From: Chersky-299 sp963749535
Lineage (GTDB): Bacteria > Actinomycetota > Thermoleophilia > RBG-16-64-13
Direction of reading: 5' to 3'
NCBI GenBank assembly: GCA_963749535.1
Contig: CAVVNF010000032.1
Location: 1 to 57,396, forward strand
Length of the DNA stretch: 57,396 nucleotides
How positions within the stretch are numbered: the stretch's first letter is position 1; each line of letters starts with the position of its first letter. The notes beneath the pieces are model-generated. The model did no database searches and was not told the DNA's origin. It worked only from the letters and a program-made list of their open reading frames with translations. Positions 8,773-18,605 of the stretch are shown one piece after another. The translations under genes and the position numbers were made by a program.

Positions 8773-10032
8773 TTAAGGCACCGATGTGGTCGACGCACCA
8801 GCTGTGGTGCTCGCACCGTCTGTTGTGACGGTCGACGATGCCGTCGTCCCCGTGGTGACAGGGGCTGTGGTCTCGGTGCTCGAAGATGCCGTGGTGTCTG
8901 TGCCCACACCGGTCGTCGTGGCGCCTGCGGCCGCCGTGGTGGTCGTGGACGCCCCCGTCGTGGTGGTCGTGGTTGCCATGCCCTCTTGCAACGTCACGCC
9001 GATCTGGGCTTTCATCTTGGCGATCCAAGCGAGCCAGGCATCACCCTTCTTCTGGTTGAGAAGGGCGGTAGAGATGTCGGTCTTGACCTCGTCCAACGTG
9101 GACTGCTTCGCCGGCGTGATGGCCGTCACCTGGATGATGTGATAGCCGTACTGTGTCTTCACCGGCTGCGAAATCTCGTTCAGTTTGAGGCTGAAGACCG
9201 CGGTCTCGAATTCGGGCACCATCTCGCCCTTGGTGATGACACCGAGGTCTCCACCCTTGTCTTTGGAGCCGGTGTCGTCGGAATACTCCTTGGCCTCCGT
9301 GGTCCAGTCGGCCCCACCTACGAGATCGGCGCGGACTTTCTGGGCCGTGGCCAGAGCGGCCGCCCAGTCCGCAGCCGTAGGCGCCGCCGTGGTGGTGGTG
9401 GACGCACCCGCTGTGGTGGACGTGGTGCTCGGCTTGACCGGAGCGATCAGGATATGGCGGGCGTTTCGGGTCTCAGCCGTGAAATAGGTCGACTTGTTCG
9501 CATCGTAATAGGCTTGGAGCTCTGCCTGAGTAATGTTCGCATCGGTGATGCCCTTGGTGACCTCGTCGTAGGCTTTCTGGAGGAGCAACGATTCCCGGTA
9601 GCTGCTTTGCAGCTGCTCCAGAGTGACGTTCTGGGCTTTGAGGGCGGCATCGAACTTCGTCTGGTCCCCGCCGAAATTGTCCTTGACGATCAGGTCTATC
9701 TGATCCTGGACATCCTTGTCGCTGACGCTGATCTTGAGAGCGGTGGCTTGTTCCTTCACGATCTCGAGAGTGACCATGTAATCAAGTACGCTACGCTGGA
9801 AATTCTTGTACCCGGTGGGATCGGACGTCTTGTCCGGGACTTGGCCCGCGTACTGCGCCTCGAAGTCGGCGACACGCTTGTTGAACTGGTCCTCCGTGAT
9901 GATGACCTTGCCCACTCTCGCCATCGCGGTCGAGGGCAGTTTGCTTGCACTGCCGCATCCAGCCGCGAAAACAGCGACCAGGACGATTACGGCGACGAGC
10001 CCGATAACGATGGCCGCGTATCTCTTTGTCAC
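8773..10032 (-). CDS. PpiC/SurA-type peptidyl-prolyl isomerase lipoprotein with Thr-rich segments
   Basis: Extracytoplasmic foldase of the PrsA/SurA type. I start at GTG 10032 (VTKRYAAIVIG), preceded by AGTGAGG. It has a hydrophobic signal ending in a lipobox VFAAGC, a SurA-N-like helical domain (ITEDQFNKRVADF onward), then a parvulin domain beginning ARHILIAP and ending YGYHIIQVTAI. Two oddities stand out: a Thr/Ser-rich insert (STTSTTAGASTTTT) inside the parvulin domain, and a long Thr/Ala-rich C-terminal tail of about 75 residues. The same low-complexity style recurs in the proteins at 15784 and 26359. About 419 residues. Longer starts up to 10221 are unlikely because they place a basic stretch before the signal peptide. 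Confidence 0.82.
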   Translation of the reverse strand: MTKRYAAIVIGLVAVIVLVAVFAAGCGSASKLPSTAMARVGKVIITEDQFNKRVADFEAQYAGQVPDKTSDPTGYKNFQRSVLDYMVTLEIVKEQATALKISVSDKDVQDQIDLIVKDNFGGDQTKFDAALKAQNVTLEQLQSSYRESLLLQKAYDEVTKGITDANITQAELQAYYDANKSTYFTAETRNARHILIAPVKPSTTSTTAGASTTTTAAPTAADWAAALATAQKVRADLVGGADWTTEAKEYSDDTGSKDKGGDLGVITKGEMVPEFETAVFSLKLNEISQPVKTQYGYHIIQVTAITPAKQSTLDEVKTDISTALLNQKKGDAWLAWIAKMKAQIGVTLQEGMATTTTTTGASTTTTAAAGATTTGVGTDTTASSSTETTAPVTTGTTASSTVTTDGASTTAGASTTSVP

Positions 10033-10117
10033 AAAAACCTCACTTACGCTGCTGGAAACGTGCCTGTGGATCACGAGTCTGGAGTATAACATCCGGCGTT
10101 CGCTCGAACTGTTCCTC

Positions 10118-11330
10118 CTAGACCTGGGGGTTAGCGGCCTTAGCACCTGACTCACCGGCCACTCGGCGAAGGTAAAACGTGAGAAAAGCGACCACGAAGG
10201 CGAGCAACGCCGCGAGGCCAATAGCTATCCTGAAGCTAGTCGCCGCCGCCAACGGGCCGACGAGATATGGGAAGATCAACCGCCCCACCCCGGAGACGAA
10301 TATCACCGCCGAGAACACGACTCCAGCGTGCCACTTCGGGAATCTGGCGGCGTAGCTGCATATCAGAGGATACGAGGCAGAGGCCCCCAGGCCGGCGAAG
10401 AAGGCAAAGGCGCCGGTGAGCAACCGGCTCTGCGACAGAGCGATCCCGAAGGTGAAAGCCCCCATCGTCGCCGTTCCCAGGAGCAGTATCCGCGAGGTTG
10501 CGAACCTGTGCGTGAACGGCTGCGCTACCAGCCTTCCCAGGACTATCCCTACCCAGAAGAGAGCCACCGTGATGCTCGCCAGAGTCTTGCTGGCACCGAG
10601 TGTGTCGATCTCGAACTTCGCGAGCCACACGTTGAGGATGAATTCCGCGCCGATATAGATGAATGCCGCGGCAGCCACAGTGGCGAACAACTTGCGGTTG
10701 AAGCTGATCACGTCTCTGACCTGACGCAGCCGCAGGTTCTCCCTGCCGGGGATGTCCGGAAGCGGCAACACCGTCAACAGAACCGCCAGGATGACAGAGA
10801 CACCCGCCTCTCCGGCGAAGACCCACCTCCACGTCCCTCCGGCCCCTAAGAACACGCCTATGACGATGGGGGTGACCATCATCCCCACTGCGAAGAAGAG
10901 GAGCAACTGCAGAGAGCGCTCGGGGAGCCCCGTGTTTCACTTTCGACCCCACGAGCATCCCGGGTATGGTGTTGAGGAAGACGCAGCCCAAGCCCACAAA
11001 GAGATACGCGCCGACCAGAGACCACAGACCTTCGGACAGCGTGGCGGAAATCAGAAGCGCGACCGCCATCAGCCAGGTCGCGAAGGCCAGTGACCATTTG
11101 ACCGGCACTCGGGCGAGCAGGAAATTCAAGATGAGGATCCCCACGAGTTGCCCCAGGGCAAACCCCATGGAGATGAAGCCACCCTCGGAGACGGGGATGC
11201 GCAGGTCGGTGAGGATGGAGTCCAGCAGCGGTCCGAGCGAGATGGCGACAACCCCCACCATGAACATGGTGGGCAAGAGGGACCAGCGATGGAGCGGCGT
11301 GAGTTCGGTCTGCTGCCCGGGTATTTTCAC
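10118..11330 (-). CDS. MFS transporter, paralogue 1 (one frameshift)
   Basis: Twelve-helix major facilitator protein. I choose GTG 11330 (VKIPGQQTELTPLHRW) with GGAGG 8 bases upstream. The N-terminal half runs in one frame to about 10915 (KVKHGAPRALS) and the C-terminal half continues in another (LLFFAVGMMVTPIVIG to the stop at 10118). It aligns along its length with the transporter at 14500 (LARVPVKW vs LAHVPVKW; SEGLWSL vs SHGLWSL; IPGMLVGS vs IPGMWVGS), so the two are paralogues. It lies 26 bases downstream of amidohydrolase 2 and is probably in the same operon, suggesting uptake or export of that enzyme's substrate or product. Confidence 0.82.
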
Positions 11331-11356
11331 GACGGCGCCTCCAGCCCAGCGCCGAG

Positions 11357-12382
11357 CTAGCCGCTCACCCCCAGTTGCGCCGCGTTCTTTTCGAAAAGTA
11401 GCTCCTGATCCGCCGCTGACAGCCCGCGCTCGTCGAGGAATGCGAGGCATTCGTTCATCTTGCCGTATGGGTGGTCCGAACCGAAGACCACGTGGTCCAT
11501 ACCCATGGCCTCACGGCTGCAGTTGAATGCGGCCGGCAGATAGTTGCAGCTCGTGGACACCCAGGTGTTCTCCCTGAGGTATTCGCTCGGTTTCCTCTTG
11601 AGCGGCACGAACGCGCCGGAGTCGCTGGTGACGTGCGAGAAGTTCGCGGCAAAATCGAGACGGTCCAGAAGGAACGGGAGCCCCTCGCCGTAGTGGCCGA
11701 TGACTACCTTCAGTTTGGGGAACGCGTCCATGGCTCCACTCATAATCAGCCGGATCATCGCCAGGGAGACCTCGGCACCGAACCCGAAGGCTGGGCCGGC
11801 GAGGGCCAGGCCGTACGTCCAGAATTCCTTGATCATGGGAACCGTCGGATGGAGGTAGATGGGGATGTCCAGCTCCTCCGCCTTGGCCAATAGAGGCCAG
11901 TATTGCTTCTCGTCCAGGTATGAGTCGCCGTAGTTGCAGTGCGTCTTCCAGCCGATGAATCCCAGGTCCTTGACGGCACGCTCCAGTTCCTTGACCGCGG
12001 CCTCAGGATCTTTGGGCGACACGGCGGCGTATCCACGGAAACGGTCCGGGTATTTGCTGATCGCCTCAGCGAGATCGTCGTTGGACTGTTTGGCCAGTTT
12101 GCTCGCAGCGGCCGGCTCGAGCTGCTCCACCCCTGGTGCGGTGAGGGACAGGACGGCCACGTCCACCCCGGCGGCGTCCATCTCGGCAATGCGGCCCGCG
12201 CCGATGTCCAGGAGCTTGTTCATCAACCCGTCGGGATACGGCTCGGCCGCGTCGGCCTGGTAGTAGAGGCGGCGGTTGCCCGTCACCGGGTCATAACCCA
12301 GCCGGGGATAGCCTTTGTTCGCGTACAACGCGTCCATCCAGCCTTGGGTGGCAAAGTGGGTCTCGAAGTCGATCTTTCTCAT
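11357..12382 (-). CDS. Amidohydrolase-2 family metal-dependent hydrolase/decarboxylase (paralogue 2)
   Basis: Same family as the genes at 7402 and 17397. The ATG at 12382 (MRKIDFETHF) overlaps the stop of the upstream hydrolase gene as ATGA, so translation is probably coupled. It has the E-x-H pair in DFETHF, a metal His in IYLHPTVP, the catalytic-type His in IGHYGEGLPF and the Asp in FGSDHPYG. The last motif is FGSDHPYG where the other two have LGTDYPFE/LGTDFPYE, so the active site differs slightly and the substrate may too. Intact, about 341 residues. Confidence 0.85.
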   Translation of the reverse strand: MRKIDFETHFATQGWMDALYANKGYPRLGYDPVTGNRRLYYQADAAEPYPDGLMNKLLDIGAGRIAEMDAAGVDVAVLSLTAPGVEQLEPAAASKLAKQSNDDLAEAISKYPDRFRGYAAVSPKDPEAAVKELERAVKDLGFIGWKTHCNYGDSYLDEKQYWPLLAKAEELDIPIYLHPTVPMIKEFWTYGLALAGPAFGFGAEVSLAMIRLIMSGAMDAFPKLKVVIGHYGEGLPFLLDRLDFAANFSHVTSDSGAFVPLKRKPSEYLRENTWVSTSCNYLPAAFNCSREAMGMDHVVFGSDHPYGKMNECLAFLDERGLSAADQELLFEKNAAQLGVSG

Positions 12383-13197
12383 TCGTACCACTCGGGCGCT
12401 TTCCGCCAGGTCTGGAATTCCGGCATGCTGTGGGAGTAGAAGAGCTCGGCGTCGTACTCAGCCGCGAGCGATTTCAGACGCTCCAGGGAACGTGTCCCCT
12501 TGACCGGGTCCAGGTGGAATCCTCCAACGACCATCATCTCCAGGTTCCGCGGGGTCATCGCTGCGTCCCCAGTGAACAGCATGGGCCTCCGCCCCTCGAG
12601 CTCCACCAGGAGGCTGTAGTGGCCGGCAGAGTGCCCCAAGGTCTCGAAGAGCTTGATCCCCTTGGCCACCTCCACGTCGCCGCTCAGAAACTTGTATTTC
12701 GGCGCGGGCGGGGCAGGCTCACCGTCAGCAGCGGGCTTGACGGCGCCTCTCTCCAGGTTCAGCTTCTGGAGCATCGGGTCGTAGACGAGGTCCGAATAGC
12801 TCATCCGCTCGAACAGTTCCGGCTTCTGAGCTTGCGCGTATTCCTTCTCGTGCAGCATGAAGAGAGCGTCGGGGAAGTGCTTGTTGCCGCCGCAATGGTC
12901 GATGTGCAGGTGCGAATCTATGACGTGGGTCACGTCACTCGGGCGGAGCGCGAGTTTGGCCAATTGCCCGGGCAAGGTCTGGTCCTCTGTCTGGAGAGGC
13001 TGGTCGCCCGAGACGTACGTTTGCATGTGTGTGAGGTCGAACCCGGTGTCGTAGACGAACAGGCCGTCCTCGTGGTCTATGAGCACACTGTAGACCGGGA
13101 AGCGGATATCGCCGCTTGGTCCCCGGTTCCAGTAGACCTTGTAGCCATCTATTGCCAACGATCCCCCGTCAAGAAGGCAAACTCTTGTCGGTTTCAC
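12379..13197 (-). CDS. Metallo-beta-lactamase-fold hydrolase, AttM/AiiB-like
   Basis: Zinc-dependent hydrolase of the AHL-lactonase-like branch, 272 residues. GTG 13197 has AGGAGG 7 bases upstream. Motifs: DTGFDLTHM, the metal-binding DSHLHIDHCGG (H-x-H-x-D-H), TLGHSAGHYSLLV and TGDAAM with the bridging Asp. Actual lactone specificity is not shown; the family opens lactones and other cyclic esters. First gene of a minus-strand operon hydrolase - amidohydrolase 2 - MFS 1, divergent from the aminotransferase across about 154 bases that must hold both promoters. Confidence 0.82.
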   Translation of the reverse strand: MKPTRVCLLDGGSLAIDGYKVYWNRGPSGDIRFPVYSVLIDHEDGLFVYDTGFDLTHMQTYVSGDQPLQTEDQTLPGQLAKLALRPSDVTHVIDSHLHIDHCGGNKHFPDALFMLHEKEYAQAQKPELFERMSYSDLVYDPMLQKLNLERGAVKPAADGEPAPPAPKYKFLSGDVEVAKGIKLFETLGHSAGHYSLLVELEGRRPMLFTGDAAMTPRNLEMMVVGGFHLDPVKGTRSLERLKSLAAEYDAELFYSHSMPEFQTWRKAPEWYE

Positions 13198-13351
13198 TCC
13201 ATGACCTCCTTTTCTGATTGACGCTACTATGAACCGCGTCGTCCCCCGCCGCAATACTGGGATGGTCCAGCGACCCGGGTTCCACGCCGCGTTGGCGCGG
13301 CACTCGCGCGGGGGATGGCCTGAATGGGTCACGCCAGACCGAAGGAGTGCC

Positions 13352-14474
13352 ATGCGCCCGGCTCCGTTCGCCCTCGAGCGTTTCTTCGCCCGCCACGAGT
13401 TCACGGCCCGCTATCTGCTCTCCTGTTCCGATTCCGAGGGTATCGAGATGGCCGAGTTGCTGGCGCTCGCCGATCCGGAGTCCCGGGAGCTCTGGGATGG
13501 GTTGCGTCTCGGCTATACCGAATCATTGGGACTTCCGGCGCTCCGTGAGCAGATCGCCCGTTCGTACAGTAATGTCCAGGCCGATCAGATCCTCGTCGCG
13601 GCGCCCGAGGAGTGCATCTTTCTCGCCATGAACTCGCTGCTGGAGCCTGGTGATCACGTGGTCTGCACCTTCCCCGGCTATCAATCGCTCTACCAATTGG
13701 CGTTGTCTCTGGGGTGTGAGGTGTCCTACTGGAAACCCACCGAAGCCAAGCTATGGCACTTCGATCCTGCCGTCCTCGCCGGCCTCGTGCGCCCGAAAAC
13801 GAAGCTGATCGTCTGGAACTTCCCCCACAACCCCACCGGGGCGCTGCCGACTCGGAGATGATTTCGAGCGCATACTGGCTTTGGCCGACGCGTCTGGGGC
13901 CACCGTGTTCTCGGACGAGATATATCGCCTTCTGGAGCCCTCCCCGGCATTGAGGCTGCCCGCGGCCGTCGACAGGCTGGACAGTGCTATCTCTTTCTCC
14001 GGCATGTCGAAGGCATATGGGCTGGCCGGCATCCGCATCGGCTGGGTGGCGGCCAAAGACCCGGATCTTCTGGGTACGGATGGCGGCCCTCAGGGACTAC
14101 ACCACCATCTGCAATGGCGCGCCCAGCGAGATCCTGGCACTGATGGCACTCCGGGCGGGCGATACGATCCTGGACGGGAGCCGCCGCCGACTGGCCACGA
14201 ACCTGGTCGCTGCCGCCCAGTTCTTTGCCGAGCACAGTCGCGCCTTCGGTTGGGTGCCGCCGCAGGCCGGCACCGTGTGCTTCCCCGGTTCACCGGACCA
14301 GGCGGAACTCAGGCGTTCTGCGAGCGAGTCCTCAGGGATAGCGGCGTCCTGTTGCTCCCTTCCTCGGTCTATGGCTACGGAGACCGCCATTTCCGCCTTG
14401 GTTTGGGCAGAGACGACTTCCCCCGGGGCATCGCGCGGCTGGATGAGTATCTGCGCTCGTCCGAGACCGACTGA
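13352..14474 (+). CDS. Class I/II PLP-dependent aminotransferase (frameshifted)
   Basis: Fold-type I aminotransferase, about 374 residues once rejoined. ATG 13352 follows GAAGGAG. Visible features: LGYTESLGLPALREQIA, NFPHNPTGALP (Asn-Pro substrate/PLP motif), VFSDEIYRLLEP (Asp contacting PLP), SFSGMSKAYGLAG with the Schiff-base Lys, and a C-terminal HFRLGLGRDDF with the carboxylate-binding Arg. Three frame changes (about 13855, 14080, 14310) split it; all core residues survive. It converges on MFS 2. Co-location with amidohydrolases suggests amino-acid or aromatic-amine metabolism, but no substrate can be assigned. Confidence 0.82.
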
Positions 14475-14499
14475 CGAGAGTCGGTAGGACCACGCCCGC

Positions 14500-15753
14500 C
14501 TAGCCGAGCGGGGTCGCCCCGCCGGTGAGGAGCTCGTCCCGATCTACCCTCGGCTCTCCGGCTAACCCGTGCAGCAGGAACGACAGCCCCAGCACGATGA
14601 CAGCCGGTACTGCTACGAAAGATATCGCCGCCCGAAAGCCGAGCGTCGCCGCTAGAGGTCCCGTGATGTAAGCGAAGAGCATCGACCCGACCATCGCAGC
14701 GACCATGACCGCCGAATAGACCACGCTCGAATACCATCCAGGGAACTTGCCGCAATATCCGGCAAGAAGCGAGAATATCGCCGATGCTCCCAGACCGCAG
14801 ACGAAGGCCGAGACCTGGGAGAGCGCCAGTGAAGGCGACATCCCGACGGCCACCGCGAAGATCGCGAAGACTGCGGCGAAGGCGGCGAGAAGCCGCGAAG
14901 AACGGAAGCGCCGCGTCAGTGGGACGGTGAGGTATCTGCCGATCATGATCCCGGTCCAGAACAGCGTGATGGCGAGAGCAGCCCAACCGGCACTGGCGCC
15001 GAACGAATCCGCCTCGAACTTGGCCAGCCACACGCTCATGGTCGTCTCGGCGCCAACATACAAGAAGGTCGCCAGGAGCATGACCCCGAGAAAGCGAGGG
15101 GCAAAGCCGGCTACCTCGCGTAGCTGCCGAAACCGCAGATTCTGCCGGGAGGGGATGTCGGCGAGAAGGAGGGCCGTCTGGAGCAGCGCCATCAAGACGG
15201 CGAACCCGGCCTCTCCAACGAAGATCCATCTCCAATTGGCGCCCCAGCCCAACGCCGCGCCGATCACCGGGGGCGCGATGACCACACCCATGGCCACGAA
15301 GAGCTGTACCAGGAGAAGGGCTCGGGCCGTGTTCTGCCTCACGTGGGAGCCCACCCACATGCCGGGAATGAGACTGGGAAGGACGCCCGCTACACCGACC
15401 ACCGTGTACATGATGAAGAGCGACCAGAGGCCGTGCGAGAGGAGCCCCGCTGCCGCGAGCCCGATCGCCTGTATCCACGCGGACCCCACCAGCGCCCACT
15501 TGACCGGCACGTGCGCCAGGGCGAAGTTGAGGGCCAGCACCCCGAGCAATCGTCCCGCCGCGAAGCCCAGGGAGATGATCCCACCTCTGGCAAGCGAGAT
15601 ATGCAGGTCGCGGAGGATGGGGTTGAGCATCGGTCCCAACGCGATGAGCACCACGCCGGCAAAGAACTGTGCGGGATACAGGGGCGCAAGTGAATGCGGC
15701 GGGCCCACGTCTGAACGAGGCCGGGCCTCTTTCGCCGGCGCGTCGACGATCAC
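14500..15753 (-). CDS. MFS transporter, paralogue 2
   Basis: Intact 417-residue, twelve-helix major facilitator protein and a paralogue of the transporter at 10118. It shares PxLxxIL, LAHVPVKW, LSHGLWSLF and IPGMWVGSHV with that protein. The start is GTG 15753; no ribosome site is evident, so a later GTG around residue 16 is possible. Ends 25 bases from the convergent aminotransferase stop. Pairing of this transporter type with an amidohydrolase occurs twice here (with 11357 and near 17397), which supports a shared role in handling one class of compound. Confidence 0.85.
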   Translation of the reverse strand: MIVDAPAKEARPRSDVGPPHSLAPLYPAQFFAGVVLIALGPMLNPILRDLHISLARGGIISLGFAAGRLLGVLALNFALAHVPVKWALVGSAWIQAIGLAAAGLLSHGLWSLFIMYTVVGVAGVLPSLIPGMWVGSHVRQNTARALLLVQLFVAMGVVIAPPVIGAALGWGANWRWIFVGEAGFAVLMALLQTALLLADIPSRQNLRFRQLREVAGFAPRFLGVMLLATFLYVGAETTMSVWLAKFEADSFGASAGWAALAITLFWTGIMIGRYLTVPLTRRFRSSRLLAAFAAVFAIFAVAVGMSPSLALSQVSAFVCGLGASAIFSLLAGYCGKFPGWYSSVVYSAVMVAAMVGSMLFAYITGPLAATLGFRAAISFVAVPAVIVLGLSFLLHGLAGEPRVDRDELLTGGATPLG

Positions 15754-15783
15754 GTTGAGATCACGGATCGACGTCTGGCAGAG

Positions 15784-17218
15784 CTACTCCCCGGCCTGCC
15801 ACTCGAATAGGTGCGGCTTGCCATCGTCGCTGACGTACGCCACATGGTTCGCCGAAGTGACCACCGGAGCCCAGAGCCAAGGCGGATTGCTCACTTGGCC
15901 CAACACTTGCTCTTTCCCGTTGTCGAGCCCCCGGGCCACGACCTCGTATGCTGTCGTATCGCCTTTCTGGATGGGGCGGAAATAGGCGACGAACGTGGGC
16001 GCGGTCGAGGGAAAGTCACCGGCAGCATCAACGTTCCAGACCCGCTGCGAGCTGAGATCCTTCGCCTTTAGTCCTTCAGAGGCGTAGACCACCACGTTTC
16101 CTGAAGCGGACGGTCTCCACGTGTCGCCACCCAGCGACGAGGTCTCCCCGTCTCCCAAGGTGAGGACGTGGCTTCCCGCATCGAAGCCCGAGTCTGCCTG
16201 CGCCTGCTCCCACACGAGGTATCTTGAGGTCAGACTGTATGTCCAGCCGGAATCGCCCACCACGTTGGCGATGGCCGAAGGCACCAACTCGTCCGGGTCG
16301 CCGGCCGGACTTCCGTCCGCGTTGACGCGCACTCCGTAGATCGGCATCCGGGCGAACTCTTCCGGGTCGCTATCGAGGGGTGTCGACTGCACCCATGTCA
16401 CCCGGCCGCCCGCGATCTGCGGATAGGACGGGTTACGGTCGGGACCGGCCACTTCTACCTCGGGTCCGTCGGGAAGCCGGTACGCATAGATGTGCTGATC
16501 GGTGAACGAACTGGTGGAGTCGTCGTAGGTGCCCTCCCACCAGACTGCGAGGTCACCGTCGATGTCGGTAGCACCCGCCTGCGGAGACTTGACCGGCAAC
16601 TCGATCAAGCTCGAGCTGCCCAGCATGTACGCGTAGATCTTGGAGGAAGTCTCGTCTCCCGTTTCCAGGAGCAGCGCGCTATCCGAGAGACTCGCGTATT
16701 GGACTGTCACCGGCACGCTCGGCACGGGTACCTCCACCCATTTACCGGGCGAATCCCCAGGAGCGGCGGCGACCGCGGTAGTCGTTGTCGTGGGGAGGAC
16801 GGTCGTGGTCGGTGGGGAGGACGGTGGTGGTCGTGGTGGAGAGGACAGTCATGGTCGTCGAGCTGGACACGGTCTGGGGAGCGGTAGTGGTGGAGGCCGC
16901 AACGTGGGTGCCGTCCCCGCGCAGGAGCAGGACGGCGGTGACCACGGCCGCCGCCACGACGAGCACGGCGAGCACCCCCACGACGATCCAAAGACCCCGG
17001 CGCGACCCAGAAGGGCCGGAGCCGCCAGGTGTCTGACCTGGGTGGCGCGGCGGCGGACTCGCCGATACGGCGGCGCTTGCGCCCGGAGGAGGAACTGGAG
17101 CTGGGGCGGAGCTCGCCGCCAGAGGAGGAGCCCCGGGTAAGATCCCGCCACACTCTTTGCAGAAAGCGGCTCCGTCGGGACTAGGCTTGCCACAATTCGG
17201 GCAGTACATCGATGCCAC
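15784..17218 (-). CDS. Membrane protein: N-terminal zinc ribbon, TM helix, Thr-rich linker, propeller-like exterior (one frameshift)
   Basis: Start GTG 17218 with AGGAGG 7 bases upstream; the ATG at 17209 is an alternative. Order: zinc ribbon MYCPNCGKPSPDGAAFCKEC with two CxxC pairs, a Pro/Ala/Ser-rich stretch, one membrane helix (LWIVVGVLAVLVVAAAVVTA), then a Thr-rich linker in which the frame shifts at about 16800. The following part of about 320 residues has short repeats such as LAVWWEG, GGRVTWVQ, SRYLVWEQ and NHVAYVSDD, spaced like blades of a TolB/YncE-type beta-propeller. Topology predicts a cytoplasmic ribbon and external propeller. Function unknown. Confidence 0.65.
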
Positions 17219-17325
17219 CCCCCTTACCTCCTGCTCGTCCCCATGATGATCCTATTTGCGGCCCCAAGCGTGCGAAACAGGCCGTCTTCATGCGATCGTC
17301 CTCACACCAGACTAGCAAGAAGCAC

Positions 17326-17370
17326 GCCGGGGGCGGGGAAGGGCTGCAACAGCCTTTCCCCGCCCCCGGC
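17326..17370. terminator. GC-rich hairpin terminator after amidohydrolase 3
   Basis: GCCGGGGGCGGGGAAGG pairs with the complementary CCTTTCCCCGCCCCCGGC around a short loop (one mismatch). It begins 26 bases past the amidohydrolase 3 stop on the minus strand and precedes the zinc-ribbon gene, separating the two units. Confidence 0.75.
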
Positions 17371-17396
17371 GCAGAGCCGAGGAGCTTCTTGTCGCC

Positions 17397-18407
17397 CTAG
17401 CCGGCGAACCCCAGGGCGGCCGCGTTGCCTTCGTACAAGGCCATCTTCTCGCCTTCAGTAAGGGGCAAGCCCCTCAGGAAGTCCATGCAGTCGCCCATGT
17501 CCTCGTACGGGAAGTCGGTGCCCAGGAGGATCTTGTCCATGCCGATGCCGTCGCGCGTGCAGAAGAAGGCGGCCGGCAGGTAGTTGCCGCTCGTGGTCAC
17601 CCAGAGATTGCGCTTCACGTAGTAGCTCGCCCGTTCCTTGCTTCCCGAGCCGATCTCGGCATTCGGCTTCCAGTGGTTCTGCATATAGGCGCGATCGACG
17701 CGGTCCACCAGGAACGGCAAAGCCTCGCCGTAATGGCCCATGATGATCTTCAATTTGGGGAAGACGTCGAAGACGCCGCGAACGATCATCCGCAGGAACG
17801 TGTACATGACGTCGGTGCCGAAGCCGAAGCTCGGACCGCCCAAAACCATGCCGAACTCGCGAAGCCCTTGGATCATCGGCACGGCCGGATGCAGGTAGAT
17901 GGGGATATCGAGTTCCTCGACTTTGGCGAGCAGCGGCCAGAAGCGCCTCTCGTCGATGTAGGCATCGCCGTAGTTGGAGTGGGTGTTCCAGGCCATGAAC
18001 CCTAGCTCCTTCACGCAGCGCTCCAGTTCCTTTATGGCGCCGTCCACGTCTTTGGGAGCGAGAGATGCGAAGCCGCCGAAACGGTCGGGATGCTTGTCTA
18101 TCGCCGCAGCCAGGACGTCGTTGGATTCCTTGGCCACTTTGTTGCCCACGGACACGTCGAATGACTCCGCGCCGGGGGACGTGAGCGAGAGCACGGCATA
18201 ATCCACGCCGGCGGCATCCATCAACTTGATGCGCCCTGCGCCCATGTCCGTCAGCTCGGCCTCCTTGCCCAGAGGCATCCAGGTCTCTGCCGAGAAACCG
18301 AGACCCTTCTCCTTATCGACGGTCGGATAGCCCTTGCCCTTGTTCGCGACCAAAGCGTCCATCCACACATCGGTCACAAAGTGGTTCTCCAGGTCGATCG
18401 TCCTCAT
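17397..18407 (-). CDS. Amidohydrolase-2 family metal-dependent hydrolase/decarboxylase (paralogue 3)
   Basis: Third paralogue, 336 residues, start ATG 18407 after AAGGGAGCAAGGGGC. Motifs: E-x-H in TIDLENHF, IYLHPAVPM, IMGHYGEALPF and LLGTDFPYE, matching the metal and catalytic positions of paralogue 1. The N-terminal EAELTDMGAGRIKLMDAAGV and the FMAWNTHSNYGDAYIDERRF block show close relationship to both others. It stands alone between a terminator and a 198-base upstream spacer holding no recognised element. Confidence 0.85.
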   Translation of the reverse strand: MRTIDLENHFVTDVWMDALVANKGKGYPTVDKEKGLGFSAETWMPLGKEAELTDMGAGRIKLMDAAGVDYAVLSLTSPGAESFDVSVGNKVAKESNDVLAAAIDKHPDRFGGFASLAPKDVDGAIKELERCVKELGFMAWNTHSNYGDAYIDERRFWPLLAKVEELDIPIYLHPAVPMIQGLREFGMVLGGPSFGFGTDVMYTFLRMIVRGVFDVFPKLKIIMGHYGEALPFLVDRVDRAYMQNHWKPNAEIGSGSKERASYYVKRNLWVTTSGNYLPAAFFCTRDGIGMDKILLGTDFPYEDMGDCMDFLRGLPLTEGEKMALYEGNAAALGFAG

Positions 18408-18605
18408 GCCCCTTGCTCCCTTCTTAAGGTCTTGCCCCCGTCCCGCCGCGGGCGACCAGAGTGACGCCGCCGCCTGCCCGTCATGGTACAACATACCGTC
18501 AACAGCGGACTAGCCGGTCGCCCAGGGGGGTTTGGGCTGCTTCACCCAGGGGCAGTCTTCTATCGTCCGGCTCGTCGGAGCGATGCGTGATCGGGGGTAG
18601 GCACC

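Noticed and set aside
8986..10089. Long plus-strand frame of 367 codons opposite the PpiC gene
   Set aside because: Composition is Arg/Gly/Leu-rich with no motif; the opposite strand encodes a clear foldase with lipobox. Shadow frame typical of high GC.
13352..14474. Two overlapping small aminotransferase-like genes
   Set aside because: The pieces form one family-length enzyme when single-base shifts are corrected.
7402..18407. Genomic island delimited by insertion sequences
   Set aside because: No transposase gene, terminal inverted repeats or target duplications were found around the amidohydrolase cluster.
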